This document shows, piece by piece, positions 33,791 to 44,769 of a stretch of DNA of 64,000 bases. Origin of the DNA: Oxytricha trifallax (Eukaryota; Ciliophora; Spirotrichea; Sporadotrichida; Oxytrichidae). The translations under genes were made by a program, and so were the position numbers. Numbering within the stretch: the stretch's first letter is position 1; each line of letters starts with the position of its first letter. The stretch lies in NCBI GenBank assembly GCA_000711775.1, contig ARYC01000304.1, forward strand, positions 104,736 through 168,735. Reading direction: 5' to 3'. Below the pieces are notes generated by a model. It ran no database searches, was not told where the DNA came from, and saw only the letters and a program-made list of their open reading frames with translations.

Positions 33791-34350
33791 TCAAAAGACT
33801 CTATTGTTTCTTTTGATCTAAGCCTATTGCAGTTCTCTTAATCTCTACTCAGCTTATTACTGCTGCTATCTTCTATAATTTTCTTAATCCCTTTGATGTT
33901 ATTGTCTTTATCTTTCGTGATCTTTGGCAAAATTTTCTCTATTTCTTTTATGTTCTTTGTCTAATACATCATTTGGCTAATTAAAGTTACCACGGTCGCT
34001 GTTGTCTCTAGATGGGAGTGGGTCGTATGAAGGGTCATCATTGCAGCGACATCCACACCACTTTGCGATTTTATAAACGATAAACAATAAAACTAAGCCG
34101 CCAACCGTATATATAATTTGACAATACTTTGATTATATTTAATTGGTAGCCATCTTTTCCACACTCATCTAAATCAACTTTAAGTGATTGTATGTAGCAA
34201 GCCAAAACCACAAAATATATCATGATTAAAACTGGGAAAAATATTGTTAAAAAGAAAGTAAATAGTCTTTCACAAAAGGTCTCTGCATTGCTTGGTACAA
34301 ATATTCTACCCAAACATAAAATTGTGCATGTGTGGAACAATGAGACAAAT
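33791..34350 (-). pseudogene. Four-transmembrane gene, copy D, truncated by TBE-7
   Basis: Homologous to copy B, with TGA at 33791-33793. The N-terminal part, including TM1, is missing because TBE-7 starts at 34351, right after the codons for LFHTC. A 1-2 nt loss near 34118 (TTGACAATACTTTG) shifts the frame before TM4. The missing 5' part is not found on the other side of TBE-7. Confidence 0.82.
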
Positions 34351-34431
34351 CACAACCCCAAAACCCCTTAATGAGGTTTATAAGTGCTTTGATTTGTAGA
34401 GAATTTGTTAGGGATTGGGGTTATTAATTAA

Positions 34432-35497
34432 ATGCAAGACTAAAATAAGAAGCTTTTGGGGTCTATTTATGATGAAGAGTATATAGATTTAGTGTTTAAA
34501 CTGCGATATGGATGTGATATATACAGTGAATAAATCAAACCAGTACTAAACTATAAGTCTATTGCGCTACTCTTAAAGCGAAGTCCGTCAACTGTTCGTT
34601 CCCACTGTCTTTTAGCACTATAATTAAAGCAATAGTAGCTAAATTCTAAGCCTAAGAGGTAGTAAAAGTTTCTATAGAAGCATATTGATTATCTTATTAA
34701 TGAGAGAACTTTAAAGTATTGGGCTCACTTCTCTTTAGACCAACGAGCTACTATGTTTCATCGCCAATTCCCTGAGTTGAAGATCTCTGCTCAGTCTATA
34801 GCTAACATCTATAAACGAAATGGTATCTCTTACAAAGGTGTGAATCGTATCAAGAGAGTGATTGATTTCACTCTGCCATTTTACAACAACAACTTAAATT
34901 ATATTTATAATTAAATGCAGAGAGCCTAATAGAATAATATTAAGTTTATTCATGCTGACGAGGCTGTGTTTACCTTCAACACTTTTATCTAGAAGTCTTG
35001 GTACAAGAGGCATAGCAACATAGAAGTATATGACTAGAAAGTCAAGGTATAAACAATGGCAATTTTTAGAGGTATTAGCGAGGATGGTGGTTTGGAAACT
35101 TATGTTATTCATCCTCGCTCTATTAAGACAGAGCAGTATATTAAGTTCTTAGAGCAGCTGAGAGAGAGAGTACCCTGAATAAGAGATTATACTGTTTGTT
35201 GATAATCTTTCTGTCCACAAGACTAAAGAAACAAGGAAGAGTTATGAACAACTAATAATAACGCCAGTATTCAACGTACCTTACAGTCTATAGTTTAATG
35301 GAATTAAGTTCTACTGGGGTATATTAAAAGGTCATTACAATAAACTGCTGCAATACCACTTGATGCATGAACTACCAATCAATACATTAGACTTTATTAA
35401 AAGCTCAGCGAAGATAGTAGATAATTAATTACCTCAAAAGTGTGCTAAAGAAGGGAGAGTTAATGTATATAAATAAGTTTTGTAGTTAAGTTAATGA
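34432..35497 (+). pseudogene. TBE-7 transposase
   Basis: ATG 34432 (MQDQNKKLLGSIYDEEYID), TGA 35495-35497. DDE residues are present (HADEAVF, LFVDNLSVHKT, FNGIKFYWG: the catalytic Glu is replaced by Lys here, GGAATTAAGTTC). An extra base near 35160 (GAGAGAGAGAGTACCC) shifts the frame. Therefore inactive on two counts. Confidence 0.83.
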
Positions 35498-35506
35498 ATA
35501 TATTAG

Positions 35507-36182
35507 TCAAATTTAAAATTCTTTAGTTGGAGCTGGCTTCTCTCTTTCTTTTCTTCTTCTTCTTGCTTCCCTCATCCTAAGTTTCTTCTCTTACTGTCAG
35601 CTCCAGCATCTATGTTCATTGACTCTGGAGGCTAAATATTTGAATAAAGTCTCTTGCTAACTTCATACTTTGTCTGCGACTTTCGCTCTCTGTGAAGCTT
35701 GCTCTATTCCTTCATCAAGAAGATGCCAGTACCAGATTTTTTTAAAGAGTTAAGCTACAAATCTTACTTGAAATATAAGTGTGCTTCTGCAGCTCTGATA
35801 GCCAGCTCTCACTTATTTTGATACCTTGTTTGTCTTTATCTTCTGAAGAGATGCTGTACCTTTTCTTATGAGATTCTTGAATAATTTCTTTCAAGTAATC
35901 ACCTTTAATTGTTGCAAGTATGCCAAAGAAATAGTTTCTTTCAGGCAGTTTATTTGACAACTGTTTCTTAGTAGGCAGGTACAGCGAAACCTCTGGGTCG
36001 TTCATAGCATCATCATATAAGTTAGTCACTGAGATTTCTGGATAGTTTGGAATCTCTGCAAACTTTACTATGAGTTTATTACCTTGCTGCACCAGGTAGC
36101 GATGCAAATCCTCCTTGCTTCTAAATTTTTGAATCAATTCTTGTGCTTGCACTCTTTTCATTGCATCATTCATTGACTCCAT
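35507..36182 (-). pseudogene. TBE-7 22-kDa gene with internal deletion
   Basis: ATG 36180-36182 (MESMNDAMKRVQAQELIQKF). After NKLIV it jumps to KFAEIPNYPEISVTNLYDD: about 117 bp encoding VVGLFLPTMES and the ILCEERKALK block are missing, in frame. In TBE-2 the lost segment is bounded by TGTAAA repeats. The frame then continues to SSKICSLT and shifts later; the usual TGA is at 35507-35509. Confidence 0.82.
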
Positions 36183-36389
36183 CTTGTTTACAGATCTAAG
36201 AAATGATATTCAAATTTAAGTTTATTGATTTCAATTATATACCTCTGTAAAACTTACTATTAAATATGGGCATCCTATAGGAGGTCAACCTCTAAGAAGG
36301 ATATGGAGAAGGTTTTGAGAACTGGTTTCAAACTTGAGAGATTGATATCAATTTCTACTGTTATAATTCCATATTTTTAAATTTAAATT

Positions 36390-36530
36390 GGTACGTACTT
36401 AATTAGGAGCAACTCCTAAAATGCTAGTACTTAATTAGGAGTGCCCTAATTTTATTCATAAAATCACAAAATACCACCTAAAGCAGTACGTACTTAATTA
36501 GGTGCACCTCCTAAATCGGTACGTACTATA
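36390..36530. repeat. TACTTAATTAGGAGC-type array in TBE-7
   Basis: About three units of the motif described for TBE-2, with the palindrome TTAGGTGCACCTCCTAA and GTACGTAC edges, again between the divergent 22-kDa and kinase genes. Confidence 0.7.
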
Positions 36531-36882
36531 ATCAACTTATTATTGTAAGTAAAAATGGTTATTTCCATACCCATATTAAGAGCTGGATCGTCTCTTAACA
36601 CTCATAATTCTTCTCTAATACTCTAAGAACTTCCCTTAAAACTTGTAGGCTTGCAAAGCTCTTATATAAGTTCTCAGTTATAGAGGAAGTTTTAATTTAA
36701 ATTCAAATTTAAATATGAGCGCTAACATTTTAAGAAAAACAACAGCACTTCCATCAAACTAATAGTAACTTAACTTTGGCAATAAAAAGTGTGATAGCTA
36801 TGAGATGAACTCTCTTAAAGAACTACAAGAGCTATCACTTGAAGTCTCTGTTATTAAACTAGAAATTAATAATAGAAAATAA

Positions 36883-38164
36883 ATGGCAAATAAGTGTGTG
36901 AGAGACAGAGAGGAGGAGAAAGTTATTAATGAAATTCCTATACAAACTGAAGAAATAGAAGTATACTTTTGTGAGCTGTGTGAGAGAGATTTTGCTCATA
37001 AATCAAGCTGGTATAGACATATGAAGGAGCATAGAGAAGCCAAGCCTACTGTATACTTAAAGCATGACAAAATCGATGGGAAGTATGATTGCTTTGAGTG
37101 CCATAAGTAGTACTCTCATACAAGAGACTTGAAGAAACATCTTTTAAAAGCTCACAAAAAAGACATAGAAATTGAAAAGCATGAAGTTGAGCTGAAGCTT
37201 TTCAACAACAAAAAAATCGAGAGAATATTCTAAAGTGGCAGTGTCTGAATAAGCTAATGAGTTAGATTGCGTAAAGATGGCACACAACCAACAAACCTAT
37301 GAAATCACAAAAAAATGATCAAAATTCAATACAAAAAAATACCAGTTCTTGCGTAGATAGATTTAGATACTTCTCTTTAAAGTTATCTAATTCTAGAGGA
37401 CTCCTTTGATAAGAAGGTTATTAATGATTATCAATATGCTTACAAGGTGTATCCCTTCAACTTTCTCTTAAGCGATGATTAATATTAGATGGAGTTTATT
37501 AACGAGCGAGTATCAAGTACCCACTCAAGTAAAATTTAAAGAGTGTAAATACTTAATCAAGCTAGATGCTGTTCTACTTGACAAAGATCATGTTGCTTCA
37601 GACTCCCACTCTATGAAAAGATCCTCAGAGATTTCATTAGTGATCAAAGGAATCATAAGTAGCTTGCTTTGATAGCAACTTAAACCTTAGAAAGTATAAG
37701 AGAGCTACATATGTTAGGCTTTTTTCACAGAGATCTGAAGCCTGAGAATATTATGATAAACTTTTCACCTGTAAGAGTGACAATTATTGACTTCAACAGA
37801 GCATTAAGGGTGGAAGTATCAAGGCTAGGAAGTGTAATGGGAACTCCAGGCTATTATACAGAAAAAGAAGAATGGAGAGACGGAGACTTTCAATGGGATT
37901 TGTGGGCAATAGCAGCAATAATAATAAAATGCGATATGCCTCGCAACGATTATTACTCAACAAGGTGTGAAAAGGATGCGAAGCAAAGTTTAAATTTAAT
38001 TTATAGATAAAACAAGAGTATCTCAGGCAATGAAATAGAAGGCTGAGGAGGTAATAATCAAGCCAAACCCGCGATCAGACATATCGATAGAGCAAATAGA
38101 ATAGTGGTTGAGTAAAATAAACTACAGACCTCTTCCACATGATCCAAAAGTACATTTTGAGTGA
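36883..38164 (+). pseudogene. TBE-7 zinc-finger/kinase gene
   Basis: MANKCVRDREEEKVINEIPI, two fingers (FCELCERDFAHKSSWYRH; DCFECHKQYSHTRDLKKH), kinase with HRDLKPENIMINF, IIDFNRA and an intact MGTPGYYTEKEEW. Frameshifts at about 37205 (A run), 37310, 37500 and 37990; TGA 38162-38164. The activation segment shows what TBE-2 lost to its TGA. Confidence 0.83.
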
Positions 38165-38283
38165 ATAAATTAAATACACTTACTATAAATTTATCATTAA
38201 AACCTATTAATAACCCCACCCCCTAACAAATTCCCTACAAATCAAAGCACTTATAAACCTCATTAAGAGGTTTTGGGGTTTTG

Positions 38284-38409
38284 AATAGTAATTACAATTT
38301 AATTACCATGTTTTTATATATTAAATTTAATAAAATTATCTTAATTATAAAAATAAATAGTATTAACAGCAGATCTAACACATCTCGTTTTTATGAAAAA
38401 AAGTAATGA
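38284..38409 (+). pseudogene. Relic of the last channel MDS, unit E
   Basis: Same start as in unit C (AATAGTAATTA directly at the TBE end), AT-rich IES and last MDS (INSRSNTSRFYEKKQ, TGA 38407-38409). Confidence 0.72.
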
Positions 38410-38581
38410 GGTCTGCAATTCTATTCTATAAATAATTTTTACATTATAGCTATGCATTTATTTAAACATTTAAAAACTAAACCAAAATAAATTGATTCGG
38501 TATATCTAATAATAATGTATGTTAAGAAATAAGAACATAGAATTAATAATTAAAAAAGTATATACCAACATAAATTTAAAA

Positions 38582-39304
38582 TCAAAAGACTCTGTTGTTT
38601 TATTTAATCAAAGCCTATTGCTGTTCTCTTAATCTCTACTCAGCTTATTGCTGTTGCTATCTTCTGTAATTTTCCTAATCTCTTTGCTATTATTGCCTTA
38701 ATCTTTCATAATCTCTGGCCGAATTATCTCTGTTTTGACTAGGTTGATTATTGGAGCTATTGCTATTATAATTATTATTGTAATTTCCAGATGAGGATGA
38801 GCCGCCTGAAGAACCTTGATTGCAGGTACATCCAATACATTTAATAATTTTATAAACGATAATCAATAGAACAAGAGCGCCAACTGTATATACAACTTAT
38901 ATCAATATTTTAACGATGTTTAACTGGTAGCCATCTTTTCCACACTCATCAAAATCAAGTTTAAGGGATTGCATGTAGCAAGTCAAAACCACAAAATAAA
39001 GCAAAATTAAAAGAGGGGAAATTCCTGTGAGAAAGCCCGTTAGTAATTTTGCACAAAAAGTCTCAACATCGGGTGGTAATAAAATTTTTCCCAAACATAA
39101 AAATGACAAAGTGTGGTAAAATGTGATAAAAGAACAATAAGCTGATAAGATCATTATGTTCAAAATGCACGCCTCGATTAAGCTGCTTTGATAGCAATCT
39201 AGTTCAGGTACTTCTTATTCATAGGATATCACTGAGAATGCAAGGAAAGTTACAAAAGCACCCAGTAGAAAAATAAAGATACAAGAGATTAATAGTCTAC
39301 CCAT
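38582..39304 (-). CDS. Four-transmembrane protein with Q-rich tail, copy E
   Basis: Intact, 240 residues; ATG 39302-39304 (MGRLLISCIFIFLLGAFVTF), TGA 38582-38584. Same topology and Cys pattern as copy C (LDC, ECGKDGYQLN, but CIGCTC for CCGCTC), Gly/Ser/Asn-rich linker, tail RRQQQQQAEQRLREQQQ. The TM2-TM3 region resembles copy A (SAYCSFITFYHT; FCAKLLTGFLTGISPLLI) while the N-terminus, TM4 and tail resemble copy C, which suggests gene conversion or recombination between units. Confidence 0.87.
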
Positions 39305-39636
39305 TATTTTTAAAAATTAATATATAATTAAGAGATCTAAGTAGGTTTTAGAATAAAAAATGTATCAGGTTATAATTAAATTATTATTTAAAAAAGTTTT
39401 TATTAGCATACTCTAAGATTTTTAAATTATCTTATTCGTTATGTTTAAATTTAATTAAAGTTAACCTTATTAATATTTACAGATTGGTATCGTCTTAAAG
39501 TAAATCATAAATATATCTTACCACTTTTTTTATGATTTTTATGAACTAATTTTTTACTTTAAATGTAAATTGTCAAATTAATTTGATAATTAAAGTTTCT
39601 TAAAATAAATTAAATAATTCATTCATATATTGTAAA

Positions 39637-39927
39637 TCACAATTTCATTTCGATAATGGTTAATTCTTTTAATTTGATCTCAAGATTTTACAAGTATTTT
39701 ATTTCCTATTCCAGTTTGTTCTTGGTAATTTATAGACACCTCTTATAATGTGTGTGCAGTGAATTTCTGTTGCCAATGTTAAATTTTCTATAATAACACT
39801 CATATTCTTGTTCATCCTTTAATATTTTTGCGATTAGATGGTTTCTATTGAGTTGCATCTTAGCTGCTTATTTACTGATATCGTGGTTGCAATTTTTCTC
39901 TGGGCATTGGTGCAATAATTATTCCAT
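39637..39927 (-). CDS. Small Cys/His protein, copy E
   Basis: Intact 96 residues: MEQLLHQCPEKNCNHDISKQ, MQLNRNHLIAKILKDEQEYE, LHTHYKRCLQITKNKLEQEI, LEIKLKELTIIEMKL, TGA 39637-39639. Length equal to copy C with substitutions spread along the frame, as expected for a gene kept open for some time. Confidence 0.78.
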
Positions 39928-40537
39928 TTCAATTTTATTATTAGCTATTAGCTATTCAACCTTATAATTAAAAGTGGCTTCAAGGTTTGAATATTTCTTT
40001 TTGTGGAAGAGTTTAAATTCTTTGATTTTAAAATAATTTAATTACAGAGTTCTCTTATTGATCAACTCCATAATTCATTCATTTCGTTATTATTTTTATA
40101 AATTGAATCATACATTAATAAATCATACTTGATTCAACTTGTTTTGTGATTCATTCCCTCGTAGAATTATAGTAAAATGAAAAGAATATTTCCTTGATGG
40201 GATGAGGAACTGGTAGGAAATTATATTTAAGGTAAATAAAAATAAATCTATCAAAAGGCAATTTAAGTATGAAATGATCTAGATGCGTTTATATGATTTT
40301 ATACATATTAATAAGGCATAAAAAATTTCATTGTAACAAGACATAAACTTTTACAATTCATGAAATTTACTAGGGTTTGCTGAAAAATTAATTAAGAAAG
40401 ATATTTATTCTTTTTTATATTGTCATGTAACATCCGGATTATGGGAAAATTTCAAATTTAGTAAGCACATAAAGTTCTACACTTAATGAATTGCTAGTTA
40501 TCTCTCGAAAAATTTCGCTGATGATACTATTTTAATT

Positions 40538-40830
40538 GACCTTGGAGATAAAAGAATATTGACAGTCAAGAAATTAAATATTTCCATCAATAAGAAAGGG
40601 TATATAAAAAAATAGCTGTTGAAAGCAGCAAAACAAAACATATTTCAGATAAAACAAGAGGTGAAGTTTCAGAACAAGCTTACTAAATTGCTCATTCATT
40701 AAAATTTGAATAAGAAAAACGGTCTTGCAACTTTCTTTCACCATAAAAATAACTTATTAGAGATTTAGGGTATGCCTCATCTAAAATTGATTTTTATTTT
40801 TTATAAAAATCAATTAATACTAGAGCCTGA
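40538..40830 (+). pseudogene. Third frame of the repeat unit, copy E
   Basis: TDDTILIDLG-like start (ADDTILIDLGDKRILTVKKL), then a 1-nt loss near 40604 shifts to KIAVESSKTKHISDKTRGEV and SEQAYQIAHSLKFEQEKRS, ending at TGA 40828-40830. Matches unit C codon for codon outside the shift. Confidence 0.48.
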
Positions 40831-41279
40831 TGATAAAAAAATCTCCTTATAAGTGAAAAATAAGGAAATCATTTTTTAAAAAATCGAAAACATGGAGGAG
40901 ATGGTTTAATATTGGCTTAAATTATTGATTTATAAAAAGGGTGGAAGGTAAATAAGATTAAAAGTTGGAAAAGAAGAAATAAAAGTATCTTATTTCAATA
41001 TTCACTTTCTATAGTATTTTAAGACCCATTTCATTATTCATAGAATATAAAATAATAGCAGAAAATATGATTGCTCAATGATGATATTTTTAATAAATTT
41101 TGTCTTATCACTTTCAGATTTATTCAAAGTGTATCAATAATATAATTTTTTTATTCATTTCACTTTGTTTTGCATAACAAGTTTTATGCTTTTTAGTTTA
41201 ATTTTCATATTTAATAGTTGTTAAAATTTCAAATAATTTTATAAATAGATGAAAGTTATATAAAATATATAATTTTTAA

Positions 41280-44200
41280 TCATTAAATATTTAAATTATT
41301 TGATTATCTCTCTTAATAAACATTTTTAACCGTTTAATTCAATTTAAGCATATATCTAATTTTTGATTTTTACATTTTACTTAGTGGTCTCTAATTATAT
41401 ACAATATTTTAGGTCTTGTTCAAATTTCCTTTTTTTCTTTACTTACTTATCTCTATTGAATCTTCATCGAAATTTGTCTACTTTCGTTTATCTATTATGT
41501 TTTTGATAAAATAAATTAATAATCTTTAGTTTTATCTTTAGAATATGGAAATAGTAAAATTGTAAATCATATAAATGTTCTTAGAATCTTAAAGATTGCA
41601 ATAAAACAATAGTTTTTACTTCTTCAACAAACTAGGTTAACAAGGCTGGTCAAAAGTGTTTTCTATGCTACTATATCTTTTCACACTTCTTTGTGACCTA
41701 GCAAATACTTTCAATCGATTTCTCGAATTTTAATTCCCTTCTCTATCTATTTCAATAGCAATTAATATAAAAATGCCAAAATTTTAGAGGTATTTTGAAG
41801 AGTTAAAGTTGAAACTACGTTAATTATTTTATGATAGCTTATTCTTAGCATAGATCTCTATCAATTTATTGAAATAACCGTTAAAAAATCTATTTCTTAT
41901 CAAATTGCTAATTTTATTATTATTTTCCCTAAATATTTTACAAATGACTAATCTTCTCCTCATTTTAAGAAATGAGAGATATATCCGAGAGTGTAGATAT
42001 ATTAGTTCTAATTTTATCTAAATCTTTTGTTGATTATTCTTTATTTATTTCAATATCACCCATTATTTGTTAATGTTTAAAGTCAGATTATATAGTAAAA
42101 TTATTGAAAGTTTACTCCCCAGATGTTTAAGTAATAAAATTCAAAGTATCTACTTGATCGCTTTTTTGTTTATTAGTATAACTTTTAATTGAAATGGATT
42201 TCCTTGTTAAAACATTCAACTTTTGATCTTAATTGTGTGATAAATTTAAAGTTTACAATTTATTATTGGATTAGTACTGGTTTTAATCTAAGGATGTTAT
42301 ATTCAGAGATTATTATTCATTTTTTCTATTTGAAGAGATAAATCTATCTTCTTATGTAATTAATGCTGAGGATAGTCTTGAGCTATAACCCTGATTATTT
42401 TCTATAAGGATTTCTTGCTATTTTTAGGCATTTTTATCTTTTATTGTTTTTGGGTTTATATGAGTTTGGTCAATTGATAGCAAAATTTCATTTTTCTTTT
42501 TAAGAATTGGTTTCTCTTGTGAATTAAAAAATACAATAGATTATAAATTTTTAAATAATAATTTACAATTAATTATTGGAGACAGAATCATCTCTTGATT
42601 ACTCTCTTTGTGAAAATGGATCTAAAATCTATGACTTTTTGCTATTAATGCTATTTCGAAATGTTTGCTCATTTATAACATCAATATAATTCTTTATCTG
42701 TAACTTACTTCCTTAAAGGATTGATTAAGTAGTGGCGTAATTGTTCGACTGTAATTATTTTATTGGTAGTGGTTAATTTTTATATTTAATTGTTTGCATT
42801 TTATATTAGTAATTGCTCAATGGTTTTTTTCTGGGAAGTTTTTTAAGGGTTGTTGCTGGTAAAATGAACTAAACTTATCTATAATGTAAAATATTAAATT
42901 GCTTTATACTTATTTAAGATGTAAGTTTAACTGATGCTCTAAAAATTCTAATCTTATTTTAGTTTTTATTAAATCAAATTTCCTTAACTATATAAGTTTT
43001 TATCTTTATATTGGTCTTATGTATTTCTTCTTTCCAAACTTGAAGTTTAATTACTCAATAATTCACTTTATAATTTCGCAGGTCTCTGATTCTGGAAGGT
43101 GGCTAATGACTGTGTTTGATTAAAGAGACTTTTCAAAGATTCATGAGACTGAGAATTTAATAGCTCTAAGCTTAAATTCAAGTTTTGAGTTTGATTTAAC
43201 CTATGATTTTAATCTAATTATTCTAGTTAACAATTTTATTTTTAATGTTCGTAGATTTTCTTATGATTCAGTATCTTTCTATACATTAGGAAATTAATTT
43301 GGTAAATATTTTAGGAATAGGAAGTTATAGTAAATATTCCATAAATAATTTTGGTTTAACATAAAAAAATACATTTCAAATCTATTTGCAGAGGAGTGTT
43401 AATGCAATTTGTAATGAGATTATCGATTGTGAATAGATCCTTGCTGCTTTTTATATTTCTCAAATTCCTTTTAACTTTCTAATTAACTTAAATTAATTTA
43501 TTTCATAATCAGTGGCTGTGAGTGATTTAATTCAACCTACTAAGTGGCATTTTAAATATATCTTTGTATGGAATATAATAAAATTTTCTATTTATAATTT
43601 TAAAAAATTAGTAAATTAAACTATTTTAATATTATTGAATGATGCATTTCTGGATAACTCTTAGTTTTAATTGTGAATCAGACCCTTTGATTAAACATTA
43701 ATTCCAACTAGTGGGGACATTAACTTAGTAATTTAATTGATATTATTGAACTAGTAAGATCCTATAGATAAATCTCTCTGATTTTTCTAGCTCAAATTAT
43801 TTTCCAAAGTTAACTACTAGGTGTGGTAATTTTTGCTACTTTCTGGAGTTTGTGAATTTTAAATTCGTTTTTAATTTATATTTGAGAGATGAGATATATT
43901 TTGTTGTTCGCGATTCTCATTCAATATGTAAATTACAATATAACGATAATAAAGTATTCATGATTTACTAATCAAATTTCAGCAACTATAAAATGTTAAA
44001 ACATATTAAGATTTGCGGATACTGGAGCAAAATTTGATTCATTATTTATGTTCATAGTCTGACTAAGCTATAATTTGATGTTTCTCTAGTGTCTCATGCT
44101 AGAGTAAGTTTTATACAGTCTATTAGATTTCATGCTAAATGTCTGTGCATGATTATAGTATTTATCTGCTTCTTATTTATCTTTCAGCATGTCAACTCCT

Positions 44201-44575
44201 TACACTTATAATTTACCTAGATTTCTCTCATTTTCTTACTGTTTAAATTAGAAATTATTGTTAAGACTGTTCGGTATTATTTCCCCTCCGAATCTGTGAT
44301 CAAGCCAAAGCTAAATATCTGAATTTTTGGATACCGACTAATTTCTGTTTATTTAAGTGAGTCTTGAAATCGAGGAGCTATTTGTGTTAAATTGATACTG
44401 AGGGAATTTGTTTGACTATGGTATAGGGGATTTTGGGTTTTGTTGCTAGTTTTGTAATGGCAATTCGTTATTATTTCATGCGAAAGCCCCAGTTGATTTT
44501 TATCTATGAGAATTTTTAGCTTTTTACTTCAGTTTCGAGTGTGGCCTTAAATTACTAGGCTATGCTTCAACAATA
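41280..44575 (-). CDS. Q/N/S-rich protein gene in several MDSs (unknown function)
   Basis: Minus-strand ciliate-code blocks separated by AT-rich DNA: AQPSNLRPHSKLKQKAKNSH and NELPLQNQQQNPKSPIPQSN (about 44270-44575), KEFEKYKKQQGSIHNRQSHY (about 43385-43480), LNQTQNLNLSLELLNSQSHE (about 43080-43200), and a long open stretch (41280-41760) with REGNQNSRNRLKVFARSQRS and NFDEDSIEISKQRKKGNLNK, ending at TGA 41280-41282. Composition is typical of disordered ciliate proteins; no domain seen. IES boundaries were not resolved. An in-frame TGA (44476-44478) separates the first two blocks. It is divergent from VPS33 with under 200 bp between them. Its 3' tail is also part of duplicated unit C. Confidence 0.6.
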
Positions 44576-44769
44576 ACATGCTTTTAGATTTACTTCTGCA
44601 GGATTTAACTCATTTTTATCTTTTTATTTTAATTATCCGATTTTAACGATTAAATAAATTTACATCCATGAGTATATTAATTTGATTTATAGTTGTAATC
44701 TGTATCAGAAATACAATTAAAAATCTTAGTCATCTAAAATTAATTAGATATTATTAATATTGCAATAAA

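Larger units (their letters stand above)
34351..38283 (+). mobile_element. TBE-7, complete
   Basis: Left end CACAACCCCAAAACCCC at 34351 (one mismatch), right end GGTTTTGGGGTTTTG to 38283, with AAT on both sides. However the two flanks come from different parts of the repeat unit (four-TM gene of D; channel tail of E), so the matching AAT need not be a real target duplication. Same subfamily as TBE-2. Confidence 0.93.
6104..41325. repeat. Five-copy segmental duplication (units A-E) with TBEs at every junction
   Basis: Units: A 6104-8304, B 12355-13920, C 17857-20683 plus 24809-25355, D 33462-34350, E 38284-41325. Each starts inside the 3' coding tail of the channel gene and carries the last channel MDS, then a minus-strand four-TM gene; A, B, C and E continue into a minus-strand small gene, and C and E into a further conserved spacer and the 3' tail of the 41280-44575 gene. 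Order and orientation are the same throughout. C and E are the closest pair. The units are separated by TBE-2, TBE-3, TBE-5/6 and TBE-7, and the sequences flanking each of these are not adjacent in any other unit. Confidence 0.85.

Noticed and set aside
34348..38286. AAT on both sides of TBE-7 as proof of a simple insertion
   Set aside because: The two flanks belong to non-adjacent parts of the repeat unit, and AAT is the commonest ANT target, so the match can be chance.
40538..41510. A plus-strand frame of more than 300 codons without TGA
   Set aside because: Comparison with unit C shows the true frame shifts near 40604, and from 41280 on it is antisense to a minus-strand coding frame.
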